From contig DCUS01000213.1 in assembly GCA_002327885.1 (NCBI GenBank), forward strand, positions 26,661-44,183: DNA of 17,523 bases, written 5' to 3'. Position numbers and translations under genes: made by a program. Shown here piece by piece: positions 1 through 6,553 of the stretch. The notes beneath the pieces were generated by a model, which did no database searches, was not told where the DNA came from, and saw only the letters and a list, made by a program, of their open reading frames with translations. Source of the DNA: Syntrophaceae bacterium UBA2208. Its GTDB lineage: Bacteria; Desulfobacterota; BSN033; UBA1163. Position 1 is the stretch's first letter. Each line of letters begins with the position of its first letter.

Positions 1-9
1 ATCAAAATT

Positions 10-32
10 AGGTTGAAATAGTTTCTCAACCT
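10..32 (-). terminator. Hairpin terminator candidate after the DUF1684 gene
   Basis: A perfect 7-bp inverted repeat (AGGTTGA at 10-16, TCAACCT at 26-32) with a 9-nt loop lies just past the stop codon of the minus-strand DUF1684 gene. Read on the minus strand it is followed by a short T-containing run (AATTTTGAT). The stem is short and the T run interrupted, so this is a plausible but weak intrinsic terminator. Confidence 0.4.
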
Positions 33-43
33 CTGTTCACGGT

Positions 44-679
44 TCACTTATAATGCTTTTCGCCGGCTGGGATTTTGATATCCAGCATATTTTCCTTTGG
101 AGGGAGGACACAAACAAATTTTTCGTTATAAGCACAGGAAGGGTTATAAGCCTGGTTGAAGTCCAAAACCATCTTATAATCCGGTAGAATCTCAGCATCG
201 ATATACCTTCCCCCTTCATAAGTCTCTTTCTCGTTGGTCTTGTCTTTAAAAGGGATAAAAAGGAAATCGCTTAAAATCGATTTATAAATTTCAATATCAT
301 AATTTTTCCCATCCAAAACGAAATTAAATTTTCCGTATCGGATATAACGTTTGTTGGTCCCTTTGTTCGTAAGAAAGGTGGCGTAATATTTCGGATTGTT
401 GATATGAAAAACATAACGTTCAATCGGGCCGTGAAAAACATATTTTGAATCGAAAGGATAGTATTTTAACCCTTTAAAATTCCTCTTTTCTTGAGGGATT
501 AGGGGGGACCGCTGATGATTCTTAAAAAAATCGTTTCTTTCTTTTATCCAATCAAGAACCCGTTGTTCTTGAAGTTTGATTTCCTTTTGATCTTCTCCTC
601 CAGCTGTCAACATCCTCCCTTCGGCCATTAAGAAAACCCAGGCAATGCCCAGAACTATAATGATTTTTTTTGCTTCCAT
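44..679 (-). CDS. DUF1684 family exported protein
   Basis: This 211-residue protein of the DUF1684 family has unknown function. The family signature is clear in the C-terminal half: FIPFKDKT (141-148), ETYEGGRYID (152-161), LDFNQAYNPSCAYN (172-185), LPPKEN (192-197) and PAGEK (204-208). Residues 1-25 form a hydrophobic segment after MEAKK that looks like an uncleaved anchor or a signal peptide, so the protein probably acts outside the cytoplasm. The start is the first ATG; the upstream GTGGGATAAA gives only a weak ribosome site. The length is about usual for exported members of the family. The gene is divergent from the mod operon, with about 80 bp between it and that promoter, so the two may share a regulatory region; nothing else links DUF1684 to molybdate. 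Identification of the family is firm, while its biochemical role is not known to me. Confidence 0.88.
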   Translation of the reverse strand: MEAKKIIIVLGIAWVFLMAEGRMLTAGGEDQKEIKLQEQRVLDWIKERNDFFKNHQRSPLIPQEKRNFKGLKYYPFDSKYVFHGPIERYVFHINNPKYYATFLTNKGTNKRYIRYGKFNFVLDGKNYDIEIYKSILSDFLFIPFKDKTNEKETYEGGRYIDAEILPDYKMVLDFNQAYNPSCAYNEKFVCVLPPKENMLDIKIPAGEKHYK

Positions 680-757
680 TTTATCCCACTAACATCATTT
701 TCATTTTAACAAATAGAACCTTGAGAGGCAAATCATAAATGGATTTCATCAATAGGC

Positions 758-786
758 TTGACAGGGTTTCGGAGGTCGATTATATT
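758..786 (+). promoter_or_regulatory. Sigma70-type promoter of the mod operon
   Basis: A perfect -35 box TTGACA (758-763), a 17-nt spacer and a -10 box TATATT (781-786, 5 of 6 consensus bases) precede the ModE-like gene. Transcription would start near 793, inside the palindrome described next. This placement also argues that translation starts at 830 and not at the upstream in-frame ATG at 758, which would lie within the promoter. Confidence 0.75.
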
Positions 787-788
787 AT

Positions 789-812
789 CGTTATTCTCAG
801 TAGAGAATAACG
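789..812 (+). promoter_or_regulatory. ModE-type operator palindrome
   Basis: Perfect inverted repeat: CGTTATTCTC (789-798), 4-nt spacer AGTA, GAGAATAACG (803-812). The outer CGTTAT/ATAACG half-sites match those of the known ModE operator of Escherichia coli (CGTTATAT-type arms). It overlaps the predicted transcription start two bases downstream of the -10 box, the classic position for a repressor site. It lies directly upstream of a ModE-like gene, so autoregulation by molybdate status is the natural reading. The palindrome is seen directly; the binding protein is inferred. Confidence 0.75.
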
Positions 813-829
813 CTTTAGGGGAAGGGTTC

Positions 830-1243
830 ATGAAGGTCGGTTATAAGGTCTGGCTCGATAACAATGGGAAAGCTTTCGGGGACGGCCCTTGTGAGCTTCT
901 GCGGCGGGTTGGACAAACCCAATCCCTTCACCGGGCGGCCGGTCAGATGGGCATGTCCTACAGCAAGGCATGGCGGTTGATCCGGATCCTGGAGGGAAGA
1001 ATTGGTTTTACTCTTTTAAAAAGAAAAGTTGGAGGCCAATCCGGCGGAGGATCTCAAGTCACCCCTCAGGGGAGATCCCTTATGAATCATTATGAACGGT
1101 TCCGAAAAGAGGTAGAAAAAGATTTAGAGAAAATCTATCGAAAGCATTTTGCTTTATCCCCTCACCCCCCTGCCCGCCACGGGCAGGCATCCCTCTCCAC
1201 CAAGAAGAGAGGGAAAGGTCGCTTCGACTCACAACCAAGCTGA
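830..1243 (+). CDS. modE: ModE-like molybdenum transcriptional regulator, DNA-binding domain only
   Basis: This 137-residue protein matches the N-terminal winged-helix domain of ModE, the LysR-like helix-turn-helix that controls molybdate transport genes. The helix-turn-helix spans about residues 22-56 (LLRRVGQTQSLHRAAGQMGM then SYSKAWRLIRILE). It is followed by the wing (FTLLKRKVGGQSGGGSQVT) and a helix, GRSLMNHYERF. There is no TOBE/Mop molybdate-binding domain, so how it senses molybdate is open. I chose the ATG at 830, preceded by AGGGGAAGGG, over the ATG at 758, which sits in the promoter. The last ~28 residues (from about 109) are low-complexity and encoded by an inverted-repeat element, so they are probably a late addition. 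It is the first gene of the mod operon, 18 nt before modA, with an operator over its transcription start. The symbol is given by homology and context. Confidence 0.85.
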   Translation: MKVGYKVWLDNNGKAFGDGPCELLRRVGQTQSLHRAAGQMGMSYSKAWRLIRILEGRIGFTLLKRKVGGQSGGGSQVTPQGRSLMNHYERFRKEVEKDLEKIYRKHFALSPHPPARHGQASLSTKKRGKGRFDSQPS

Positions 1244-1250
1244 GGGGGAA
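1157..1250 (+). repeat. Nested inverted-repeat element forming the 3' end of the modE-like gene
   Basis: Three stems are packed together. CTGCCCG (1170-1176) pairs with CGGGCAG (1180-1186). CCCTCTC (1191-1197) pairs with GAGAGGG (1207-1213). An outer TCCCCTCA (1157-1164) pairs, with a one-base bulge, with TGAGGGGGA (1241-1249). The composition (CCCCTCACCC ... GAGAGGGAAAGG) is that of small dispersed intergenic repeats common in many proteobacterial genomes. The element supplies the stop codon of the modE-like gene (TGA, 1241-1243) and lies just before modA. It may also form an mRNA hairpin between the two genes. No second copy is present in this window. Confidence 0.6.
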
Positions 1251-1261
1251 AGGACGCGCAA

Positions 1262-2119
1262 ATGAAAAAGATGGCCCTGATTATCGTAATATTTCTTGCA
1301 TTCTTTTTTGTCCAAAAGGGGATGGCCTCACCAACGAGGATGTTAATTTTTGCTGGCGCGGCAAGCAAGCCAGCCACAGAAGAAGCAGTACGAATATTTA
1401 AGGAAAGATCAGGAATATCAGTCGACGTGGTCTTCGGAGGGTCCGGATTTGTTCTCTCCCAGATGAAATTGACGAAAAGGGGCGACCTTTATTTCCCAGG
1501 ATCCTCTGACTTTATGGAGGTTGCAAAAAGGGAGAGCCTGGTATTCTTGGGTTCTGAAAAAATCATCGTCTATCTCATCCCCGCTATCAATGTCCAGAAA
1601 GGGAACCCCAAAGCAATACATGCTCTTAAGGATTTGACCCGAGAGGGAATCCGCCTCGCTATCGCCAATCCGGAAACGGTCTGTGTCGGGACCTATGCCG
1701 TAGAAATTTTCGAAAAAATTCTAACTCTGGATGAAAAAGTGAAGGCAAGAAAAAATATCATTAATTACACGGAAAGTTGCGAAAAGACGGCAAACGCTAT
1801 TTCTTTAAAAGCGGCTGACGTCGTCCTCGGTTGGAGGGTTTTTCATTTTTGGGATCCGGATCGCATCGAAACGATCCATCTTAAACCGGAAGAGGTTCCA
1901 CGTATCGGTTACATCCCCATTGCCATTTCGAAATTCACCCAGAACAAAGCTCTTGCTCAAAAATTTATTGATTTCCTCCAATCCCCTGATGGTAAAGGAA
2001 TTTTCCGGAAATACCATTACTTAATGGATCTTCAAGAGGCACGGCCTTTTACAAAACCTGATACTCCAGTGGGAGGAGAATATATTCTACCCGAGGAATG
2101 GAGGACCATCAAGAAATGA
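1262..2119 (+). CDS. modA: Molybdate/tungstate ABC transporter, periplasmic binding protein ModA
   Basis: This 285-residue extracytoplasmic oxyanion-binding protein would capture molybdate or tungstate in the periplasm and deliver it to ModB. A signal peptide covers residues 1-22 (hydrophobic core LIIVIFLAFFF, probable cut after MAS or close by); no lipobox Cys is present, so a soluble protein is expected. Type 2 periplasmic binding fold: the N-terminal FAGAASKPATEE (30-41) and VVFGGSG (56-62) contain the Ser-bearing loops that bind the anion in ModA, followed by GDLYFPGSSDFM (74-85). Later ANPETVCVGTYA and ADVVLGWR are typical of this subgroup. The ATG at 1262 follows a GGGGGAAAGGA stretch. 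The stop overlaps the ATG of modB (ATGA). The sequence does not tell whether molybdate or tungstate is preferred. Confidence 0.92.
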   Translation: MKKMALIIVIFLAFFFVQKGMASPTRMLIFAGAASKPATEEAVRIFKERSGISVDVVFGGSGFVLSQMKLTKRGDLYFPGSSDFMEVAKRESLVFLGSEKIIVYLIPAINVQKGNPKAIHALKDLTREGIRLAIANPETVCVGTYAVEIFEKILTLDEKVKARKNIINYTESCEKTANAISLKAADVVLGWRVFHFWDPDRIETIHLKPEEVPRIGYIPIAISKFTQNKALAQKFIDFLQSPDGKGIFRKYHYLMDLQEARPFTKPDTPVGGEYILPEEWRTIKK

Positions 2120-2892
2120 GCTTTCGTACTACCATGATTGGGGCAGCGTTATGTATCTTTATTTTCTATTTTGGCCTCATCCTTTCCCTTTTCTATTTGG
2201 TGGGTGGAAAAGGATTCTGGGAGGCCTTCTCCCACTCCAACACTCTATTTTCTATTCGATTGAGCTTGATCGCCGCTACCATCGCAACATTGCTTGCTGT
2301 GCTGATTGGACTTCCTTCCGCTTATGCCTTGTCCCGCTTCCAATTTTTCGGGAAACGGGTCCTGGATACATTTTTAGAAATTCCTTTAATCGTTTCTCCC
2401 ATCGCTCTCGGCGCTTCTTTTCTCGTTTTTTTCAATACACCCTTGGGAGAATTAATTCAAACGCAAGGCATTTATTTTGTTTTCGAGGTCCCAGGCATCA
2501 TCCTCGCTCAATTTGCTACGATTGCAGGCCTGGCCATACGATTGATGAAGGCCTCTCTGGATGAAATTTCTCCGAGGTACGAAGCCGTCGCTCGATCCCT
2601 CGGATCATCCCCTTGGCATGCCTTCTACGGGATTACTCTCCCCCTTTCATTTCGGGGACTCCTCGCTTCTGTCATCCTTTCATGGGCAAAGGCGTTCGGA
2701 GAGTTTGGAGCCACAGTGACCCTTGCAGGGGCCATGCCGGGAAAAACAGAAACCATGCCCATCGCTATTTTTACGGCCTTAGCCTCTGCCAATATTGACA
2801 AGGCCATTGTCCTGATTCTCATCTTGGTAGGCTTCGGACTTTTAACCCTTTACGGTGTCCGATTGACCGGAAAAAGATACCTCTATGATTAG
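2116..2892 (+). CDS. modB: Molybdate ABC transporter permease ModB
   Basis: This 258-residue inner-membrane permease of the molybdate importer is predicted to work as a homodimer with ModC. Hydrophobic helices occur near 7-30, 47-72, 85-105, 125-145, 180-200 and 228-248. The cytoplasmic EAA loop that docks on the ATPase is seen as YEAVARSLG followed by HAFYGITLPL (155-177). AFGEFGATVTLAGAMPGKT (193-211) is highly typical of ModB. I prefer the ATG at 2116, which overlaps the modA stop as ATGA and has GGAGG 11 nt upstream. The in-frame ATG at 2098 would add 6 residues but has its GAGG only one base away. Tight overlaps on both sides indicate translational coupling with modA and modC. Confidence 0.92.
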   Translation: MSFRTTMIGAALCIFIFYFGLILSLFYLVGGKGFWEAFSHSNTLFSIRLSLIAATIATLLAVLIGLPSAYALSRFQFFGKRVLDTFLEIPLIVSPIALGASFLVFFNTPLGELIQTQGIYFVFEVPGIILAQFATIAGLAIRLMKASLDEISPRYEAVARSLGSSPWHAFYGITLPLSFRGLLASVILSWAKAFGEFGATVTLAGAMPGKTETMPIAIFTALASANIDKAIVLILILVGFGLLTLYGVRLTGKRYLYD

Positions 2893-3979
2893 GATCGAAC
2901 GTTTAACCCTCCTTTTCGATACATTTAAGATAATGGATCTTAACATTCAAATTGAGGAGGGAGGATTTCATTTTCTTCTCGGCCCAACAGGAAGCGGAAA
3001 AACCCTGATCCTTGAATCCATTATGGGACTCCGTAAACCCATGGCGGGCAGAATCTGGATTGGGGAAAAGGAAGTTCAAGGGTTACCACCGGAGCGCAGA
3101 GGCGTCTCTTACGTCCCTCAGGATCTGGCTCTCTTTCCACATTTAAAAGTGAAAGAAAATATCCTCTATGGAATCAGGGCAAGAGATCTGGACATGAATA
3201 TCTATGAAGAATATGTCCATGCCCTGGTAGAAGTCATGAAGATTGGCCCTCTCCTTGAACGATACCCGGCAAATCTCAGCGGAGGGGAAAAAAAGCGAGT
3301 CGCTCTTCTCAGGGCGTTAGCGCCAAAACCGAAACTCCTTCTTCTTGATGAACCCCTTTCTGGCCTGGATCCCTCTATTAAAGTTGATCTCCAGCATCTT
3401 TTAAAAAATCTTCATTCCTCTTTTCACCCCACCACCCTTTGCGTCACCCATGATTTCGAAGAGGCATACTTTCTCGGCGATGGGATGACCATCTTTATGG
3501 ATGGGAGGGTGGAACAGGTTGGAAAACGAGATGATATTTTCTTAAGGCCCAAATCTAAAAAGGTGGCTCATTTTTTGGGAGCAAAAAACCTATACCGGGC
3601 AAACGTTATAAAAAAAGAGACGTCCTCTCAACAATGGATTCTCGGGACCAACGGTCTCCAATTTTCCATCCCGATGAGTTTGTATCAAGAGAAGATGGAG
3701 GTGGGGAGGGAGGTTGATCTCTTCATCCGGCCAGAAGAGGTCATGATACTCCGCGAGGCCAAACCCGTGAAGGACTCCTTAAAACGAAACATTTTCGAAG
3801 GGATCATTCTCGATATCGACGACAGGGGGAAATACCATTGGGTTTACTTCCAAACAAAGGAAGAAAAGGTCCCTTTTGAAATCTCCATCCCCAATTATGC
3901 TTTTCGAAATCTCAATCTCTCGATCGGTCAACTGGTCAGAATCGCCCTGAGAGAAGAATCCCTCTGGGTGATGAAATAG
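2885..3979 (+). CDS. modC: Molybdate ABC transporter ATP-binding protein ModC
   Basis: This 364-residue ATPase energises molybdate import through ModB. All nucleotide-binding motifs are intact: Walker A GPTGSGKT (33-40), Q-loop VPQD (77-80), signature LSGGEKKRVALLRAL (131-145), Walker B LLLLDEP (151-157), D-loop SGLD (159-162) and H-loop His189. Residues from about 240 to 364 form an accessory domain with RPEEVMI near 290, which looks like one or two TOBE/Mop-type folds as in ModC and other CUT-type ATPases. Such a domain could bind molybdate in the cytoplasm and regulate the pump, which matters here because the ModE-like protein has none. The start overlaps modB by 8 nt. A terminator-like hairpin follows directly, closing the operon. 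Confidence 0.92.
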   Translation: MIRIERLTLLFDTFKIMDLNIQIEEGGFHFLLGPTGSGKTLILESIMGLRKPMAGRIWIGEKEVQGLPPERRGVSYVPQDLALFPHLKVKENILYGIRARDLDMNIYEEYVHALVEVMKIGPLLERYPANLSGGEKKRVALLRALAPKPKLLLLDEPLSGLDPSIKVDLQHLLKNLHSSFHPTTLCVTHDFEEAYFLGDGMTIFMDGRVEQVGKRDDIFLRPKSKKVAHFLGAKNLYRANVIKKETSSQQWILGTNGLQFSIPMSLYQEKMEVGREVDLFIRPEEVMILREAKPVKDSLKRNIFEGIILDIDDRGKYHWVYFQTKEEKVPFEISIPNYAFRNLNLSIGQLVRIALREESLWVMK

Positions 3980-3980
3980 G

Positions 3981-4010
3981 TAGGGAACGGTTTAAATCCG
4001 TCCCTATTTT
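3981..4010 (+). terminator. Intrinsic terminator candidate after modC
   Basis: TAGGGAACGG (3981-3990) pairs with CCGTCCCTA (3998-4006) through a 9-bp stem with one bulged A, with a 7-nt loop TTTAAAT, followed by TTTT (4007-4010). It starts two bases after the modC stop. Stem plus T run fits a Rho-independent terminator for the mod operon. Confidence 0.65.
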
Positions 4011-4302
4011 AATACCCCGAAATTCAAAAGACCCAACCATCCCCTTCTCTGCCCCTCTCCGATCACTTGGCCGCATGATGCTTTATCTGGGGAAGGATCC
4101 GGAACAATATTATGTCATCCGCATTCTTTGGGGATCCAAAAATCAGGAACATTTGGCCCTCCATTAGAAAAGATTGGAAGGGTCGCTGTCTCTGACTTAA
4201 GTTTTGGCAGATCCGAGTCAAATGGCTCATTGCTTCATCGCATCACAGGTGTTCAATTCATCGGAACCCCTGGAGATAGGCACTGAAAATATTGAATTTC
4301 CC
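4011..4302 (+). other. Gene-poor stretch, possibly a degraded gene remnant
   Basis: No complete gene is recognised between the modC terminator and the next promoter. One frame is open without a stop from 3996 to a TGA at 4284-4286 (97 codons). Its second half reads like ordinary protein, for example SGTFGPPLEKIGRVAVSDLS then HRITGVQFIGTPGDRH, but it has no ATG and no ribosome site; a TTG near 4131 is the only internal start I see. A second, overlapping frame offers a 30-codon ORF from ATG 4075. I do not recognise either peptide. It could be a decayed gene end, or chance. Confidence 0.25.
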
Positions 4303-4330
4303 TTGACAATTCAGCGAAAAAAGATAGAAT
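4303..4330 (+). promoter_or_regulatory. Sigma70-type promoter for the SDR/Spt/GNAT operon
   Basis: TTGACA (4303-4308) and TAGAAT (4325-4330, 5 of 6 consensus bases) are separated by 16 nt and lie about 30 nt before the TTG start of the SDR gene. Transcription would start near 4337. This is the only convincing promoter I see for the three plus-strand genes that follow. Confidence 0.6.
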
Positions 4331-4358
4331 TCAGTAGTTTAGTCAGAGGTAGATTGGT

Positions 4359-5339
4359 TTGAAGATTCTGGTCACGGGAGGCACAGGGTTTATTGGAAGC
4401 CATCTGGTAGAGGCTCTCCTGAAGAGAGGAGACCGAGTCCGTTGTCTCCTCCGCAAGACGGGCGATTTGAGGTGGCTGAAAGGTCTTCCCATTGAGACGG
4501 CAGTCGGAGATTGCAGTGATGAGACGTCTTTGAGGGAGGCGGTGAGAGAGGTCGATCAGGTCATTCATCTTGCCGGCATCACCAAAGCAGTAAAGGAAAA
4601 AACTTATTTCGAAATAAATGCCTTGGGAACAAAGAATTTGATTCAGGCTTGTCTTGAAAATAACCCTCGTCTTCAAAAATTCATTTATCTTTCGAGTCAA
4701 GCCGCGGCAGGTCCTTGTCGGAATGGAAATAAAAAGAAAGAATCCGATCAGTGCGAACCGATCTCACCCTATGGCCAGAGTAAACGGATGGGGGAAGAAT
4801 TGGCTCTTGCCCATACCCAAGAACTTCCCCTCCTTATTTTACGGCCTTGTGCTGTTTATGGACCAAGGGAAAGAGACTTCTACACTTTTTTCAAACTTGT
4901 TTCCAAAAGGGTCAAACCCTGTCTCTTTGGTGAAGACCGGCATATCAGTCTATGTTATGTGGATGATATTATCCAAGCCATCCTATTGGGCACCCGGTCA
5001 CAGGTGCCGAGTGGCGAAATATTTTTTCTTTCTGACGGACAGGATTATCGATTGGAGGAAGTAGGAGAGATCATGGCTCAGGCCATGGGGGTCAATGCGA
5101 TCTGCATCCGTGTTCCTGTATGGGTCATTACTGGGATGGCATTTTTTTTAGAATATTTTTCTAAACTCTCTCGGAAACCCCCTCTCTTGAATAAAGGAAA
5201 GGTTGAAGAGGTTGTTCAGAAGAATTGGGTCTGTGATATCACCAAAGGCAAAACCGCTTTAGGATTTCAACCTAACATCTCACTTCTGGAAGGGGCCAAA
5301 TTGACCTTCGAATGGTATAAAAAAGAAAAATGGTTGTAG
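4359..5339 (+). CDS. Extended SDR, NAD(P)-dependent epimerase/dehydratase (candidate ceramide reductase CerR)
   Basis: This 326-residue oxidoreductase is of the extended short-chain dehydrogenase family. The Rossmann motif GGTGFIG is at 7-13, the acidic/small loop near GDCSD (50-54), HLAGI at 70-74, the catalytic Ser of YLSSQ at 112-113 and the YGQSK motif with Tyr138 and Lys142. RPCAVYGPRERDFY and YVDDI follow in the normal order. It starts with TTG at 4359, preceded at 8 nt by AGAGGT; no ATG gives the conserved KILVTGGTG start. By itself it could be any sugar or lipid epimerase/reductase. Its position, 18 nt before a serine-palmitoyltransferase-like gene and upstream of a GNAT gene, matches the partner set of the bacterial ceramide reductase CerR, an SDR of this type in Caulobacter. 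That specific role is inferred from context. Confidence 0.85.
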   Translation: MKILVTGGTGFIGSHLVEALLKRGDRVRCLLRKTGDLRWLKGLPIETAVGDCSDETSLREAVREVDQVIHLAGITKAVKEKTYFEINALGTKNLIQACLENNPRLQKFIYLSSQAAAGPCRNGNKKKESDQCEPISPYGQSKRMGEELALAHTQELPLLILRPCAVYGPRERDFYTFFKLVSKRVKPCLFGEDRHISLCYVDDIIQAILLGTRSQVPSGEIFFLSDGQDYRLEEVGEIMAQAMGVNAICIRVPVWVITGMAFFLEYFSKLSRKPPLLNKGKVEEVVQKNWVCDITKGKTALGFQPNISLLEGAKLTFEWYKKEKWL

Positions 5340-5357
5340 AGGGGATGGGGAGGCATT

Positions 5358-6539
5358 ATGGATGTTTTTGAAAAATGTTTAAAAATCTATGAAACAACTC
5401 AAGGGTTGAGAGAAAGGGGTTATTATTTCTTCTTCAGAAAGCTCGAATCCCCCCAGGACTCTGAAGTCGTGGTCAATGGGAAACGAGTGATCATGATCGG
5501 CTCTAATAATTATCTCGGCCTCACCATTCATCCTCGGGTAAAGGAAGCCGCCATCAAAGCCATTGAAAATTTCGGAAGCGGATGTGCCGGCTCAAGATTT
5601 CTCAACGGAACTCTCGAAATCCACGAAGAATTGGAATCGAAGCTGGCTCGATTCTTTCGAAAGGAAGCCGCCCTGGTCTTCGCCACCGGCTACCAGACCA
5701 ATCTGGGAACCATTTCCGCCCTTCTTGGTCGGAATGATGTGGCCATTATCGATAAATATGACCACGCCAGCATTATTGACGGTTGCCGCCTCTCTTTCGG
5801 AAAAGTAAAAAAATATCGGCATAATGACATAAGGGATCTGGAAAGGATTCTTGAAGCGACAAAAGACAAAGGAAAATTGATCATCGTCGATGGCGTTTTT
5901 AGTATGGAAGGAGATATCGCTGACCTTCCCTCCATTGTCAAATTAGCCAAAACCTATGGGGCGAGGGTGATGGTGGACGACGCCCACGGGATAGGAGTTT
6001 TGGGAGAAGGAGGAAGGGGCACGGCGGAACACTTCGGCTTAGAAGATCAGGTGGATCTCATCATGGGGACGTATAGCAAATCTCTCGCCGCCATAGGAGG
6101 GTTTGTGGCAGGTTCAACAGAAGTGATCGATTTTATCAAACACATCGGGCGGTCCATGATCTTTAGCGCCAGTCTCCCCCCCTCTTTGGTTGCCTCAGTC
6201 AGTACCGCTTTAGACATCATTGAAGAGCAGCCCCAATTAAGAACACAACTCTGGAAGAACACCCACAAAATGCTCGAAGGTTACAAAAAACTGGGATTTG
6301 ATACCGGCACCAGTGAAACCCCGATTGTCCCCATTATTATCAAAGACGGCATGAAAGTTTATAAAATGTGCAAGCTCCTTTTCGAACATGGCGTCTTTGT
6401 CAATCCTGTCGTCAGCCCGGCGGTGCCTCCGGGAAGAGAACTGCTCAGAACAAGTTATATGGCAACCCATACCGAAGAGCAGTTAGACAAAGTCTTGGAC
6501 GCCTTCGAGAAGGTAGGAAAACAACTGGGACTGATTTGA
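5358..6539 (+). CDS. spt: Serine palmitoyltransferase-like alpha-oxoamine synthase
   Basis: This 393-residue PLP enzyme of the alpha-oxoamine synthase family would condense an amino acid with an acyl thioester and release CO2. Key residues are present: His136 in DKYDHAS (stacks on PLP), Asp207 and His210 in VDDAHG, and the PLP lysine Lys241 in GTYSKSL. The family includes BioF, Kbl and serine palmitoyltransferase. Several stretches resemble bacterial serine palmitoyltransferases more than BioF or Kbl: SGCAGSRFLNGT (74-85), VDGVFSMEGDIADLP (177-191), MIFSASLPPS (267-276) and VFVNPVVSPAVPPG (346-359). GGGGAGG-type ribosome site (5347-5353) lies 4 nt before the ATG. Genes on both sides, an SDR and a GNAT acyltransferase, are what ceramide synthesis needs. 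No acyl carrier protein gene is beside it. No biotin or threonine-degradation genes are nearby, which weakens the BioF/Kbl alternatives. Confidence 0.85.
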   Translation: MDVFEKCLKIYETTQGLRERGYYFFFRKLESPQDSEVVVNGKRVIMIGSNNYLGLTIHPRVKEAAIKAIENFGSGCAGSRFLNGTLEIHEELESKLARFFRKEAALVFATGYQTNLGTISALLGRNDVAIIDKYDHASIIDGCRLSFGKVKKYRHNDIRDLERILEATKDKGKLIIVDGVFSMEGDIADLPSIVKLAKTYGARVMVDDAHGIGVLGEGGRGTAEHFGLEDQVDLIMGTYSKSLAAIGGFVAGSTEVIDFIKHIGRSMIFSASLPPSLVASVSTALDIIEEQPQLRTQLWKNTHKMLEGYKKLGFDTGTSETPIVPIIIKDGMKVYKMCKLLFEHGVFVNPVVSPAVPPGRELLRTSYMATHTEEQLDKVLDAFEKVGKQLGLI

Positions 6540-6553
6540 CGGAAACCAACGGG

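Noticed and set aside
758..829. N-terminal extension of the ModE-like protein from ATG 758
   Set aside because: It runs through the -35 and -10 boxes and the operator palindrome; the ATG at 830 has a good ribosome site and gives the family's normal N-terminus.
1162..1377. Minus-strand open frame across the modE-modA junction
   Set aside because: Antisense to the inverted-repeat element and the modA signal peptide, with no domain of its own.
5358..6539. Reading the PLP enzyme as BioF (biotin) or Kbl (threonine breakdown)
   Set aside because: No biotin or threonine dehydrogenase genes adjoin it, and the SDR and GNAT neighbours plus the SPT-like stretches favour serine palmitoyltransferase; the alternative is not fully excluded.
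6368..6553. N-terminal extension of the GNAT protein over the end of spt
   Set aside because: The added residues are rich in Arg and Cys and are a shadow of spt; the ATG at 6554 comes right after the spt stop.
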